From positions 1 to 16,601 of the forward strand of contig NOLC01000138.1 of the NCBI GenBank assembly GCA_002256595.1: DNA of 16,601 nucleotides, written 5' to 3'. The translations under genes and the position numbers were made by a program. Under the pieces are notes generated by a model. It did no database searches, was not told the DNA's origin, and saw only the letters and a list, made by a program, of their open reading frames with translations. This stretch comes from Methanosaeta sp. NSP1 (GTDB taxonomy: Archaea; Halobacteriota; Methanosarcinia; Methanotrichales; Methanotrichaceae). Position 1 is the first letter of the stretch. Each line of letters begins with the position of its first letter. Positions 8,339-15,593 of this stretch are shown in pieces.

Positions 8339-9079
8339 TCATTCCCGGCAATCAGCCTTCAGCCTATCCGATCCGGGCATCTCTTGCCGACCGCCTTTAT
8401 CTAGAAAGCTATCGTCAATGCGGGTGCGGTAATGAGGTATGAAGTCTCTCTCCTCTTCTGCATCCTTCCCCACTCCGTCGTCGGAGTGCGCTGCTGCCAA
8501 GCCCCGCCTTCCCCGTCCTCTGGCGGATCGATATCTTTGAAGATCATCATCACTGGAGAAGGATATGCGACGCGCCTGCTTGCCCTCCGTCCTCGCTACT
8601 CCTTCCTCATCCTCTCCCCAATCCAGGCTGGCCCTCCCTGATTCATCCTCAGACTCTCCATCATCTCCATGCTCTTCTGCCCCCTCGCCATCCTCATCAT
8701 AGACGATATCCTCTCTCGAGTCCCCATTGCCCTGCAGACCCGGATCATCCCTATCCGGATTCTCAGAGTCGCGCAAAAGGGTGATAGGAACCCGGCTTTC
8801 TCTGCCCCCTGCAGAGAGGATTATCTCCCCATCAAGACGGCTTTTGTCGGCTGGCATCCTGGCCAGGACGGGAATGATCTCTTCGGCAATTACATGATGA
8901 TCGGGCTTCCTGAGCCTGACCGCCTTGAATAAGGGACTGCTGGCCGCCAAAGATATGTTGGCCGGCTGGCCATGATTTATCACCTTGAGGTTGAAGATGG
9001 TCTCCTCGCCGGGAAGGAGATGGAAAACTATTGGCCTGGCATCCTTTGCCCCGTTATTGATGTGAATTTCATGATCCAT
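8339..9079 (-). CDS. N-terminal beta-domain and charged linker of a frame-broken membrane protein
   Basis: 246 residues from the ATG at 9079, which has GGGGGATC a few bases upstream. Residues 1-100 alternate hydrophobic and polar residues in strands (IVFHLLPGEETIFNLKV near residue 17) and look like an Ig-like or other small beta domain. Residues 105-246 are a long hydrophilic linker rich in Asp, Glu, Ser and Arg with no clear fold. There is no signal peptide. The reading frame ends at a TGA at 8341-8339, just after an exact 7-bp tandem duplication. Removing one copy fuses this frame to the two-helix part at 7849-8301 and gives 407 residues. Function unknown. It is the last gene of the minus-strand block that begins at rpa, but has its own candidate promoter. 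Confidence 0.75.
   Translation of the reverse strand: MDHEIHINNGAKDARPIVFHLLPGEETIFNLKVINHGQPANISLAASSPLFKAVRLRKPDHHVIAEEIIPVLARMPADKSRLDGEIILSAGGRESRVPITLLRDSENPDRDDPGLQGNGDSREDIVYDEDGEGAEEHGDDGESEDESGRASLDWGEDEEGVARTEGKQARRISFSSDDDLQRYRSARGRGRRGLAAAHSDDGVGKDAEEERDFIPHYRTRIDDSFLDKGGRQEMPGSDRLKADCRE
8352..8365 (-). repeat. 7-bp tandem duplication (AGGCTGA x2) that breaks a reading frame
   Basis: On the minus strand AGGCTGA occurs twice in direct succession (plus-strand TCAGCCT at 8352-8358 and 8359-8365). Seven bases shift the frame by one. The interval from the ATG at 9079 to the stop at 7849 is 1231 bases; minus 7 it is 1224, exactly 408 codons. The duplication alone therefore accounts for the split. 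Confidence 0.85.
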
Positions 9080-9115
9080 TGCCCGATCCCCCTTATATCA
9101 GATAAAGCATAATAT

Positions 9116-9126
9116 TGTATAAATAA
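9116..9126 (-). promoter_or_regulatory. Possible TATA box upstream of the membrane-protein gene
   Basis: TTATTTATACA on the minus strand, centred about 42 bases before the ATG at 9079. Transcription would begin near 9095, leaving a leader of about 16 bases that contains GGGGGATC. It would let the gene be transcribed independently of the trm112 gene that precedes it by about 100 bases. Confidence 0.4.
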
Positions 9127-9160
9127 TTTGCTTTAGCCCTGTGGCGTCACCCTTATGCCA

Positions 9161-9176
9161 GCCGGCCCATGCCGGC
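9161..9176 (-). terminator. Small GC stem-loop after the Trm112-like gene
   Basis: GCCGGC at 9161-9166 and again at 9171-9176 can form a 6-bp stem with a 4-base loop, 7 bases after the Trm112-like stop codon. There is no U tract. It may only reflect the frequency of GCCGGC in this DNA. Confidence 0.25.
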
Positions 9177-9182
9177 CCGGAC

Positions 9183-9365
9183 TCAATCCCTCAGATCAGG
9201 AGGCAGCATATTGGGTATGCCGTCCTCAATGGGATAGCACTCCCTGCAGGCGGGGCAGCAGAGCTTGCCCGTCACTATCTCCTTCTCGTTCTCCTCGAAT
9301 ACCTCAAGGGTCAGGTCTCCTTTGCAGAGGGGACAGGCCAGAATATCAAGCAGATCGCGTTTCAT
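9183..9365 (-). CDS. Trm112-like zinc protein
   Basis: A 60-residue protein of the Trm112/UPF0434 type. In eukaryotes and archaea Trm112 is the activating subunit of several class I methyltransferases that modify tRNA, rRNA and release factor. The family pattern is clear: an N-terminal helix followed by CPLC at 11-14, a central acidic strand region, CPAC at 37-40, and the closing YPIEDGIPNMLP. The four Cys (11, 14, 37, 40) should bind one zinc ion. The ATG at 9365 gives the family's normal start MKRDLLDILACP. An upstream extension of 14 codons is open but not conserved in character. GGAGG lies about 15 bases before the ATG, further than usual. It is 41 bases downstream of the amidohydrolase gene on the same strand. 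Its methyltransferase partner is not in the window. Confidence 0.88.
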   Translation of the reverse strand: MKRDLLDILACPLCKGDLTLEVFEENEKEIVTGKLCCPACRECYPIEDGIPNMLPPDLRD

Positions 9366-9406
9366 GGACCAGCATATCCCCCTCCGGAGAAGTAAAAGCT
9401 TTTGCA

Positions 9407-10213
9407 CTAAAGCCGCAGGTCCAAGAGGCCGGCCGCATTTTTAAAGAATATGGCTTCTTCTTCCGCTCCGGACAGCCCCAGGCCTCTGATGATCTCCGCC
9501 GCCCGTCCCGGCTTTTCCCAGGGGTAGTCGCTTCCGAATATGACCCTCTCCGGTCCCATATCTATGATCAGCTCTGCTATCTCTTCCGGGTCCATATAAA
9601 ATGAGACATAGGCGGTATCAAAGAAGACATTCTTTCCCGCCGGCAGAAGATGTCGCCGCACAGCATCCCACATGCGCAGGCCTCCCAGATGGGCCAGGAC
9701 CACTTTTAGGTCCGGAAAGCTCTGCAAAGCAGCAGCAAAGCGCTCCGGAGTGCCGAAGACCTCGGGGCGGTCCAGAGGATCCCTGCCTGCATGGGCGATC
9801 AGAATCATATCCCTCTCCACCAGCCCCTGATAAAGCCGCTGGCAGCGAGGATCATCGGGGTACACCTGCTGGAGAAGCGGCATCATCTTCACCCCACGCA
9901 CCCCTCTGGCAGCCAGCCGGTCCAGCTCCTCCTCCAGGTTTTCCATAAAAGGATGAACTGCCCCAAATGCGACAAGCTCCTGATTTTCTAAAGCTGCGGC
10001 CTGAACCCAGTCGTTGAGGCCTGCAACATCATGGCAGCCCTTGGCCAGGGGCAGCAGAACTGACCGGGATACTTTCCCCTCCTGCATCATCCGGCAGAGG
10101 TCATCCGGACCTCCGGTCCCAGGTACCTCTACCTTCAGCTTTCTCTTGGCGGCAGGGAAGATCTTGGCTGCCACTGCCTGGGGATAGATGTGAGTATGAA
10201 AATCGATGATCAA
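9407..10213 (-). CDS. Amidohydrolase family protein (metal-dependent TIM-barrel hydrolase)
   Basis: A 268-residue TIM-barrel hydrolase of the amidohydrolase-related (amidohydrolase 2) group. The metal and catalytic residues are present: HTH at 6-8, a conserved Lys in GVKMMP at 109, His 141 in LIAHAG, His 175 in VVLAHLGG and Asp 229 in FGSDYPW. The GSDYPW motif is typical of ACMSD-like decarboxylases/hydrolases, but the substrate cannot be told. I take the TTG at 10213 as the start. It follows the top6A stop by one base (TGAATTG), has GGGGAT eight bases before it, and puts the HxH motif at the family's usual position. An alternative TTG at 10249 would overlap top6A. The tight junction implies translational coupling to top6A, although no direct link to DNA topology is known. 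Confidence 0.88.
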   Translation of the reverse strand: MIIDFHTHIYPQAVAAKIFPAAKRKLKVEVPGTGGPDDLCRMMQEGKVSRSVLLPLAKGCHDVAGLNDWVQAAALENQELVAFGAVHPFMENLEEELDRLAARGVRGVKMMPLLQQVYPDDPRCQRLYQGLVERDMILIAHAGRDPLDRPEVFGTPERFAAALQSFPDLKVVLAHLGGLRMWDAVRRHLLPAGKNVFFDTAYVSFYMDPEEIAELIIDMGPERVIFGSDYPWEKPGRAAEIIRGLGLSGAEEEAIFFKNAAGLLDLRL

Positions 10214-10214
10214 T

Positions 10215-11180
10215 TCAGATAATCCCCATCTCGGAGCCCTTGCCGGCAAAGGCCTGCTGCTCTGCCTTCTTCTTGAGATCCAGTTGCAGGCGGATCTGCT
10301 TGTCCCAGTAGGGAGTGGCGAAGCGGGGATCGGTCAGCTCGCTTCTTAGAGCCTGCAGGTCCTGATCGGTCAGCTTGTCTGTGGAGAGGTTATAGTCCAC
10401 GATGTCGCTGGGCTGCACACCCAGAAAACGTGCTGTCGGTGTGACCAGGTGCTCGGATAGGTGGGCGCTCTTGATAGCCCCATAGGCTATGCTGGCAAAG
10501 ATGCGGTAGGACCAGGGGTCACCATCGGTGAAGACCACCACCGGCAGCCCGAGCTCGGCATTGAGCCTCTTGATGAAACGCCTCGTGGAGCGGGCCGGCT
10601 GGCCCTTGATATGCACCAATATGGCATTGAACTCCTGATCAAAGCCGTTCTCAATCAGCCGGGCATACATGCCGCCGGTCTCAATGGCCATGACCATCCT
10701 GGCGTCGTGACTGATAAATTTGATGTTGTCCACATTGAAGGGTATCTGGTAGCCGGCCTCGCCCACATCATCCTGGCAGTGCAGCTCCTTCTCTCCCCGC
10801 CGGGTCTTCTCCTTGAGGCGCAGCGGCCCGAAGACCGCAGCCCCATCCTCCTCCGGCCGGACATGGAAGTCCTCCCGGTGCAGAGAGGTTACTATCTCCA
10901 GATCCTCGATCAGCCTGTCGCTCTCCGCTTGTTCATGGAATTTGGCTATATCCCAGTTCTCAGAGATGTAATAGATCTCTCTCAAAGTAGAGCCGCGGTT
11001 GTTCTTTAGATGCTCATTGATCAGCAGTTCGGAGAGGTGAACCGTCTTGAGCATGGTCTTGGCTCCCCGAACTGTCTTGACGCTGCGGACCGTCTCCTGG
11101 TCTCCATAAACCCAGACATCATCCTTGCTGGAAAATTCGATATTGCCCTTGGTTCGGGATGGCAAGGATATGTAAGGCAC
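10215..11180 (-). CDS. top6A: DNA topoisomerase VI subunit A (Spo11-like), 5' end in another frame
   Basis: The DNA-cleaving subunit of topoisomerase VI, which passes one duplex through another. From the GTG at 11180 there are 321 residues. The winged-helix domain holds the catalytic Tyr region REIYYIS (67-73). The Toprim domain has Glu 167 in AIETGG and the DGD metal triad at 219-221. The family is usually about 350-370 residues, so about 30 are missing. Those residues are encoded directly upstream in the same frame (11181-11257), where they read [20 protein letters not shown], but this stretch has no ATG, GTG or TTG before an in-frame TAG. The only well-placed start, the ATG at 11272, is in another frame. 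Either the gene carries a one-base loss, or a -1 slip occurs, or translation restarts at the GTG, which overlaps the TAG of the upstream frame by one base. Confidence 0.93.
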   Translation of the reverse strand: MPYISLPSRTKGNIEFSSKDDVWVYGDQETVRSVKTVRGAKTMLKTVHLSELLINEHLKNNRGSTLREIYYISENWDIAKFHEQAESDRLIEDLEIVTSLHREDFHVRPEEDGAAVFGPLRLKEKTRRGEKELHCQDDVGEAGYQIPFNVDNIKFISHDARMVMAIETGGMYARLIENGFDQEFNAILVHIKGQPARSTRRFIKRLNAELGLPVVVFTDGDPWSYRIFASIAYGAIKSAHLSEHLVTPTARFLGVQPSDIVDYNLSTDKLTDQDLQALRSELTDPRFATPYWDKQIRLQLDLKKKAEQQAFAGKGSEMGII

Positions 11181-11272
11181 TATTCCCTGCTGGAATTGAT
11201 GATAAAGAGAATCGGCCAGTTGGAGAAGCTTCTCCTCTGCATAGATTCTTCTTTTCTATCAGACTGCTCCAT
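11181..11272 (-). other. Displaced N-terminal segment of top6A
   Basis: The ATG at 11272 lies three bases after the top6B stop and has GGTGATC six bases before it, a near-perfect archaeal ribosome site formed by the last codons of top6B. This frame reads 30 codons and stops at TAG 11182-11180. After MEQSDRK the homology to Top6A continues in the -1 frame. The junction is the run AGAAAAGAAG (about 11248-11257). One extra A there, or a -1 slip of tRNA-Lys on AAA, gives [18 protein letters not shown] and a 352-residue Top6A. The N-terminal segment of Top6A contacts the Top6B transducer domain in known holoenzyme structures, so its loss would matter. Confidence 0.75.
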
Positions 11273-11275
11273 GGA

Positions 11276-13111
11276 CTAGATCACCCTGGCACCAGTAACT
11301 ATCTCTTCATCCAGGCCCTCTACCACCGGCTCCTTCAAGGATACCCCATCGGCGGCAACCCGGTATCTGAGCAAGATGCTCTGGCCGGGAGGCAGGGAAA
11401 GCTTCCAGTGATAGTCGTAGCCGTCTCCCAGAGCAATTACCTTGGCCTCGGGAGAGACCTCGTCCGCCTGGACCGCCAGCACCTCATGCAGCTTGAAGGA
11501 GCGCACCAGGTCGCTGTGGTTCTCTACCCTGATTCCGACCAAAAGGCGGCCGTCATTTCTCTCCGCCGACCGGAAGACCAGGAGATTGCCCATGATCTTG
11601 GCCACCACTGGCCCGATATCCGGCTCCTCTTTTCCCAGGACATCGGAGAGCTTCCTGGCTATTTTGGGCAGGATCTTTCTGATGATCTCCTCCTTTTCTC
11701 TTCTCTCCGAGAGGACGCTCTGCCGGCTGAGGTAGCGGCGCAGTTTTCTGGCCACCTCTTTCAGGCCTAAGTCGACCTCGGCCAGGATCTCCGGCACATC
11801 CGCCACCGCATCCTTGCTCTCCGAGGTGAAGGGGATGTTGGTGGAGGCGATATGAATGAGCATCACCGCCGGCCCCACAGGAATGCCGGCCCCCGTGGGC
11901 TGGCTCAGGGAATAGTTCTTCCAGGAGACGCTCTCCACGGCATGGGTCAGGGAACAGGCACCCTGCTGATAGACCAGAGGGACGCGGTTGGCAAAGCGGA
12001 GCAGCTCCACCCGGCTCTCCTTCTGCAGCTCTCCTCCGTATCCCAGCCCAATCTCCACCAAAAAGGGGTTGCCGGAGTAGACCGAGACCGGCCGGACTGT
12101 TGTAGCTATATAGTCCAGGCGGTACTCCTTCTCCAGCCCGGCTTTGATCAGCTCCTCGCCTATGGGAGAAAGACAGTCTACGGGCGGAGACTTGACCCGG
12201 ATCTGCTTGAAGGCTGAGTGCAGCCTCTTGGCAGCATCGTGTTCCAGGCTGCCGGGGGATTGCTCCGGGTCCAGGCCGGCGCGGCTGCATAGCTCCTGGG
12301 CGGAAATGGCCCCTATGGAGGAGAAGGTCTCCTTTAAAAAGACGCGCAGCTTCTTCTTGTCGCTGTAGCGCAGGAGCTTGATCAGCTCGCCAAGCTCAAT
12401 TCCCGCCGGATGGGGGGAGATGGCATAGGCCCTCTTGGGCAGGCTCTCAGTGACTCTCTCAAAGATCTCCACATTTCCTTCCGGCTCCACCAAGGTCAGA
12501 CGGGCGTGGGGATTGACTATGGCTGTGCTCTTGAGGGAACCATAAACGGACTGGCGGCGGCTGCGGACATAGGAGCCCTCCATCTCCAGCTCCACCCTGG
12601 TTCCCCTCGGCCTCTCCCAGTCTACATCCTCCATTTTTATGATCTCCGGCTCATTTTTGGCCGTATTGATGATCAGCTCGCAGTAGCAGGCCGGCTTATG
12701 GGGGGCGATCTTGGAGATGACCCGGGTGGGCTTGCCGGTGGTGAGCTGGGAGTAGAGCACTGCTGCCGATATGCCTATGCCCTGCTGGCCCCGGCTCTGG
12801 CGCAGGGTATGAAACCGGGATCCATAGAGCAGCTTGGCAAAGACGCGGGGGATCTCCTCCGGCACTATGCCCGGCCCGTTGTCCTCCACCACCACCTGAT
12901 AGCATTCCCCGCTCTTCTTTATCTGCACAAATATATCCGGCAGTATCCCGGCATCCTCGCAGGCGTCCAGAGAATTGTCCACCGCCTCCTTGACACAGGT
13001 GATCAGCGCCCTCGGGGCGGAGTCGAATCCCAGGATCTGACGGTTCTTCTCAAAAAATTCAGCTACGGAAATGGCCTTCTGCTGCTTGGCCATCTCCTCG
13101 GCTATTTCCAT
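11276..13111 (-). CDS. top6B: DNA topoisomerase VI subunit B (GHKL ATPase)
   Basis: The ATP-binding gate subunit of topoisomerase VI, which dimerises on ATP binding and signals Top6A to cut. The 611 residues carry the GHKL (Bergerat) fold: N-box [10 protein letters not shown] at 41-50, DNGPGI at 77-82 and the lid G-box [11 protein letters not shown] at 108-118. A helix-two-turn-helix insert and the transducer domain follow, with a conserved Lys in the [10 protein letters not shown] segment. The last ~95 residues form an extra beta-rich, Ig-like domain of the kind known from methanosarcinal Top6B. The length is full. The ATG at 13111 lacks a ribosome site, and an ATG at 13093 (MAKQQK) is possible. 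It starts 18 bases after the Lrp-like gene ends. Three bases separate its stop from the top6A ATG. Confidence 0.97.
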   Translation of the reverse strand: MEIAEEMAKQQKAISVAEFFEKNRQILGFDSAPRALITCVKEAVDNSLDACEDAGILPDIFVQIKKSGECYQVVVEDNGPGIVPEEIPRVFAKLLYGSRFHTLRQSRGQQGIGISAAVLYSQLTTGKPTRVISKIAPHKPACYCELIINTAKNEPEIIKMEDVDWERPRGTRVELEMEGSYVRSRRQSVYGSLKSTAIVNPHARLTLVEPEGNVEIFERVTESLPKRAYAISPHPAGIELGELIKLLRYSDKKKLRVFLKETFSSIGAISAQELCSRAGLDPEQSPGSLEHDAAKRLHSAFKQIRVKSPPVDCLSPIGEELIKAGLEKEYRLDYIATTVRPVSVYSGNPFLVEIGLGYGGELQKESRVELLRFANRVPLVYQQGACSLTHAVESVSWKNYSLSQPTGAGIPVGPAVMLIHIASTNIPFTSESKDAVADVPEILAEVDLGLKEVARKLRRYLSRQSVLSERREKEEIIRKILPKIARKLSDVLGKEEPDIGPVVAKIMGNLLVFRSAERNDGRLLVGIRVENHSDLVRSFKLHEVLAVQADEVSPEAKVIALGDGYDYHWKLSLPPGQSILLRYRVAADGVSLKEPVVEGLDEEIVTGARVI

Positions 13112-13129
13112 AAAAGGGAATAAATGGGG

Positions 13130-13360
13130 CTAAAGCTCAGCCCCGACCACTGTCTGGGTGGCAGTCACATTATCGATCTCGCGGATGACGTCCACCAGCT
13201 TGTTGAGCATGCTCAGTCCCTCGACCTCGATGATGACCACGAAGTCGAATTCGCCGAAGACATGATAAACGTCCTTAATGCCATCTATCTCCTGCAAGGC
13301 ATTGTAGACTGTCTTTTCCTGTCCCGGCACAACTTTTACCATAGTGACTCCAATTACCAT
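13130..13360 (-). CDS. Stand-alone Lrp/AsnC ligand-binding (RAM) domain protein
   Basis: 76 residues forming only the C-terminal alpha/beta domain of Lrp/AsnC regulators (MVKVVPGQEKTVYNALQEI, a GEFDFVVIIE strand and a final TATQTVVG strand). The DNA-binding helix-turn-helix is absent, and no remnant of it is visible upstream. Such stand-alone domains form ring-like oligomers that may bind amino acids or modify full-length Lrp proteins. The ATG at 13360 has GGGTGA six bases before it, and a clear TATA box precedes it, so it is a complete gene and not a fragment. It sits between the RPA pair and top6B, 18 bases ahead of top6B, and may be transcribed with it. Its ligand is unknown. Confidence 0.88.
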   Translation of the reverse strand: MVIGVTMVKVVPGQEKTVYNALQEIDGIKDVYHVFGEFDFVVIIEVEGLSMLNKLVDVIREIDNVTATQTVVGAEL

Positions 13361-13393
13361 TTCAATTCACCCTTGATATTGAGCTTCAGAGCG

Positions 13394-13402
13394 TTATATA
13401 AA
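13394..13402 (-). promoter_or_regulatory. TATA box upstream of the RAM-domain gene and topoisomerase VI genes
   Basis: TTTATATAA on the minus strand in the 47-base gap after the RPA-associated gene. Transcription would start near 13373, about 13 bases before the ATG, and the leader would still carry the GGGTGA ribosome site. It probably drives the RAM-domain gene, top6B, top6A and perhaps the amidohydrolase. Confidence 0.6.
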
Positions 13403-13407
13403 ACTTT

Positions 13408-14259
13408 TCAGCTCTTCTTTCTGATGTTGATGGTTTCTATCTCTTCATCGCTGTCCGATGCCGGCCAGCCGCCCAGAGATCCGACTTTCTTGATGCTGCC
13501 CTTTCGAGGAAGTGCATCCGTCTCCTCAAGCTCCTTGCCCACGGATTTCCCCCCGGCCTGAGCCGGGACGCCCTTGACCAGCGCAGACTCATGGGCAATT
13601 GTGCTGCCTGAGAGATCGGCTTTCAGGGTTGAAAGAGCCCGAATGGCCATCTGGCGGAAGTGCTCTATGTCGGTTTGATAATGCTGCATGGCTCTCTCTG
13701 CGTCCAGAACAGCAGGGGAAGAATCCCGGGCCGGCATGCTGTCTGCGGTGGTGAAATCCCCGGAGGCTGGCGGGACCCTGACCTTCCCAAGATCAGAAAG
13801 CCTCTCCATGGTTCGGCGGGCTGTGTCCAGAATCCACTGATTTCTGGTGAACTCATCTACCCGCGATATGGACTCTGCTCGGATGGATATGATTATGTTG
13901 CCGTCATCGGTCTGGTAAAGATTGGGCTTGCCCACCACAGCCACAAAGCAGGGGGCCTCCAAGCCTGCCAGTATCTGTGCCGCTTCGGGCTGATACTGTC
14001 CGGCGTAGATGAGTATGCTGCCTGTGGGGTCCACCACCCGGCCCCGCCAGTATTCCGTATCCCCTCCGATGTCGTCCTTCTCGGTTAAAGTGCCTACCAA
14101 AAAGACGCGGTTGCATTTGGCGCCTGTGGGGGTGAGAAGATAGGAAGGAGCATATTGATGCTGGTCCTCTCCGTCGCGGAAGGAGTAGTTGGAGCTTTTC
14201 AGCTCCTCGGCGAAGATCCTCCTGGCCACCTCACGGGAGAATCCAGTCATTCCTGCCAT
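13408..14259 (-). CDS. RPA-associated OB-fold protein (COG3390-like)
   Basis: Partner of archaeal replication protein A, encoded directly after it, as is common in Euryarchaeota. Residues about 50-150 form an OB fold (NRVFLVGTLTE, then WRGRVVDPTGSILIYAG and a VAVVGKPN strand), expected to help bind single-stranded DNA. Residues from about 165 on are lower in complexity, with helices around 185-215 and a polar tail rich in Ser, Gly and Lys ending RKKS. I prefer the ATG at 14259 because GGAGGTG lies eight bases before it. The ATG at 14265, which overlaps the rpa stop as ATGA, is only two bases from that site. Either way the two genes are tightly coupled. The function is inferred from the family and neighbourhood. 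Confidence 0.88.
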   Translation of the reverse strand: MAGMTGFSREVARRIFAEELKSSNYSFRDGEDQHQYAPSYLLTPTGAKCNRVFLVGTLTEKDDIGGDTEYWRGRVVDPTGSILIYAGQYQPEAAQILAGLEAPCFVAVVGKPNLYQTDDGNIIISIRAESISRVDEFTRNQWILDTARRTMERLSDLGKVRVPPASGDFTTADSMPARDSSPAVLDAERAMQHYQTDIEHFRQMAIRALSTLKADLSGSTIAHESALVKGVPAQAGGKSVGKELEETDALPRKGSIKKVGSLGGWPASDSDEEIETINIRKKS

Positions 14260-14261
14260 AT

Positions 14262-15494
14262 TCATGCCACCTCCAGAGATACTAAAAGCCCATCCACCTG
14301 GGCCACGGAGACGGCAGACATCTCATTGATGCTTTCCACCAGAAGGTAGCGGTCGACCCTGGGCCCGGTGACTGTGTAGTATCTGCCCATCATCTTGCCC
14401 TCTATCATGGAGCGGACCACCTCATGGTCCAGCGCCTCCATAGCCATCTGCTTGGCCTGCTCCAGGGTGATGTCCACCAGCCTCTCCGTGGTCTCACGGT
14501 TGATGAGCACATCCTGAACCCGGCGGCCGTCATCCAGTACCGCCTTGATGCGCAGATCATATGTGCCATCAACTTTGCCGTGCTCGGTGCAGACTCCCTT
14601 GGCCAGAGATCGCTTGCAGACCGGGCAGCGCTTGATCAGGCCGGAGCCCTTCTGCAAGTCCACCAGAGCGCCGGAGAATTCCGCCGCCACCGACCCTATA
14701 GCTATATCACAGTCAAGCGGCTCGATCTGGCTTGTTCTATTGAGCTTGACCGAAAAGCGGTCCTGGAATTCGTCTGTGACCAGGTTCTTGAGCCGGTAGC
14801 TCTTGCCCTCCTCCAGATCAGGCAGCTCGGCCTTGGCCCATTTGACGAACTTTATAGTGCCGGTCTCATCTCCCACCAGTCCGGACTGGGAGATGGATTC
14901 GCTATTGGTCTCCCAGAGTTGGGCCACCTTGACCTCCAGATCCACCCACCGTCCCGGCTCATTGATCTCAACTACCTTGACCGGCTCTGCCGATGTTTTG
15001 CCTGCTGATTTGGCCTCTACCTCAGTCTCCAGCGGCTCGATCTGGCTTGTTTTATTGAGCTTGACCGAGAAGCGGCCCTGGAATTCATCCGTCACCACCC
15101 GCCTCAGGAGGTAGCTCTTGCCCAGTTCCAGATCAGGAAGCTCGGATTTGGTCCATTTGACGAACTTGAGAGAGCCGGTGCCATCGCCCACCAGGCCAGT
15201 CTGAGATATGGTGCCTGAGGCCGGCTCCCAGAGGTCCAGGACTTTGACCTCCAGGTCCACCCACCGTCCTGATTCCTTGATATCTGCGATCTTGACCTTC
15301 TCCGAGCTGGCCCTGGCCACGGGCATGACCCCGTGCTCTTTAAGGAAATAATTCAAAACCGATCTTCTGGCCTCGCCTTCAGGCACACGGAAATCAACAA
15401 TGAGCTTTTTCAGGCGAGACTCGATCTCCTCATCGGATACATCGATCTTCTGATCCCTAAGACGAATCTTTATCTGATCAACCATCTCTTTCAT
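14262..15494 (-). CDS. rpa: Replication protein A (single-stranded DNA-binding), two duplicated OB folds plus zinc finger
   Basis: Coats single-stranded DNA in replication, repair and recombination. The 410 residues begin with a short helical region (1-60). Two very similar OB folds follow at about 65-156 and 170-261. A zinc finger has Cys 290, Cys 293, Cys 302 and His 305 (CPVC then CTEH). A C-terminal domain of about 100 residues, probably a third OB fold, may mediate oligomerisation. The CxxC-x8-CxxH finger is characteristic of euryarchaeal RPA. The ATG at 15494 has a GGGGGCGAT sequence nearby; an ATG three codons later is possible. A TATA box lies 57 bases upstream and is shared with divergent nop5. 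It heads the minus-strand DNA-maintenance block and overlaps or abuts its partner gene. Confidence 0.95.
   Translation of the reverse strand: MKEMVDQIKIRLRDQKIDVSDEEIESRLKKLIVDFRVPEGEARRSVLNYFLKEHGVMPVARASSEKVKIADIKESGRWVDLEVKVLDLWEPASGTISQTGLVGDGTGSLKFVKWTKSELPDLELGKSYLLRRVVTDEFQGRFSVKLNKTSQIEPLETEVEAKSAGKTSAEPVKVVEINEPGRWVDLEVKVAQLWETNSESISQSGLVGDETGTIKFVKWAKAELPDLEEGKSYRLKNLVTDEFQDRFSVKLNRTSQIEPLDCDIAIGSVAAEFSGALVDLQKGSGLIKRCPVCKRSLAKGVCTEHGKVDGTYDLRIKAVLDDGRRVQDVLINRETTERLVDITLEQAKQMAMEALDHEVVRSMIEGKMMGRYYTVTGPRVDRYLLVESINEMSAVSVAQVDGLLVSLEVA
14712..14987 (-). repeat. Second copy of the duplicated OB fold in rpa
   Basis: Codons 170-261 of rpa. They align without gaps to codons 65-156, offset by 105 codons (315 bases). 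By hand I count about 66 identical residues out of 92, and identical DNA runs persist, such as around 14716-14732 against 15031-15047. Confidence 0.85.
15027..15302 (-). repeat. First copy of the duplicated OB fold in rpa
   Basis: Codons 65-156 of rpa, the partner of the copy at 14712-14987. Both carry GRWVDLEVKV, the FVKW strand and RFSVKLN, so they share a DNA-binding face. The similarity suggests in-frame duplication or continuing gene conversion. Confidence 0.85.
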
Positions 15495-15550
15495 AGATAT
15501 ATCGCCCCCTGGTTTTTTTTGAGAGGTAAATGTAATAAGCGCCTCTGAAG

Positions 15551-15558
15551 TATTTAAG
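15551..15558. promoter_or_regulatory. TATA element between divergent rpa and nop5
   Basis: TATTTAAG on the plus strand, CTTAAATA on the minus strand. For rpa it predicts a start near 15529 with a leader of about 35 bases. For nop5 it predicts a start near 15579, about 15 bases before the ATG at 15594. No other AT-rich box is visible in the 99-base gap, so one element may serve both directions, or nop5 may use a weaker unseen site. Confidence 0.45.
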
Positions 15559-15593
15559 GTAGATTGGAGCGGGGCGAAAGTAATCTATTCCAT

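Noticed and set aside
7815..9176. GCCGGC inverted repeats on both sides of the membrane-protein gene as mobile-element ends
   Set aside because: The arms are only 6 bp, the motif occurs elsewhere nearby (for example around 8256 and 8951), and there is no transposase or target duplication.
12410..13123. 237-codon plus-strand reading frame opposite top6B
   Set aside because: Top6B shows every GHKL motif on the other strand, and this frame has no ribosome site or recognisable domain.
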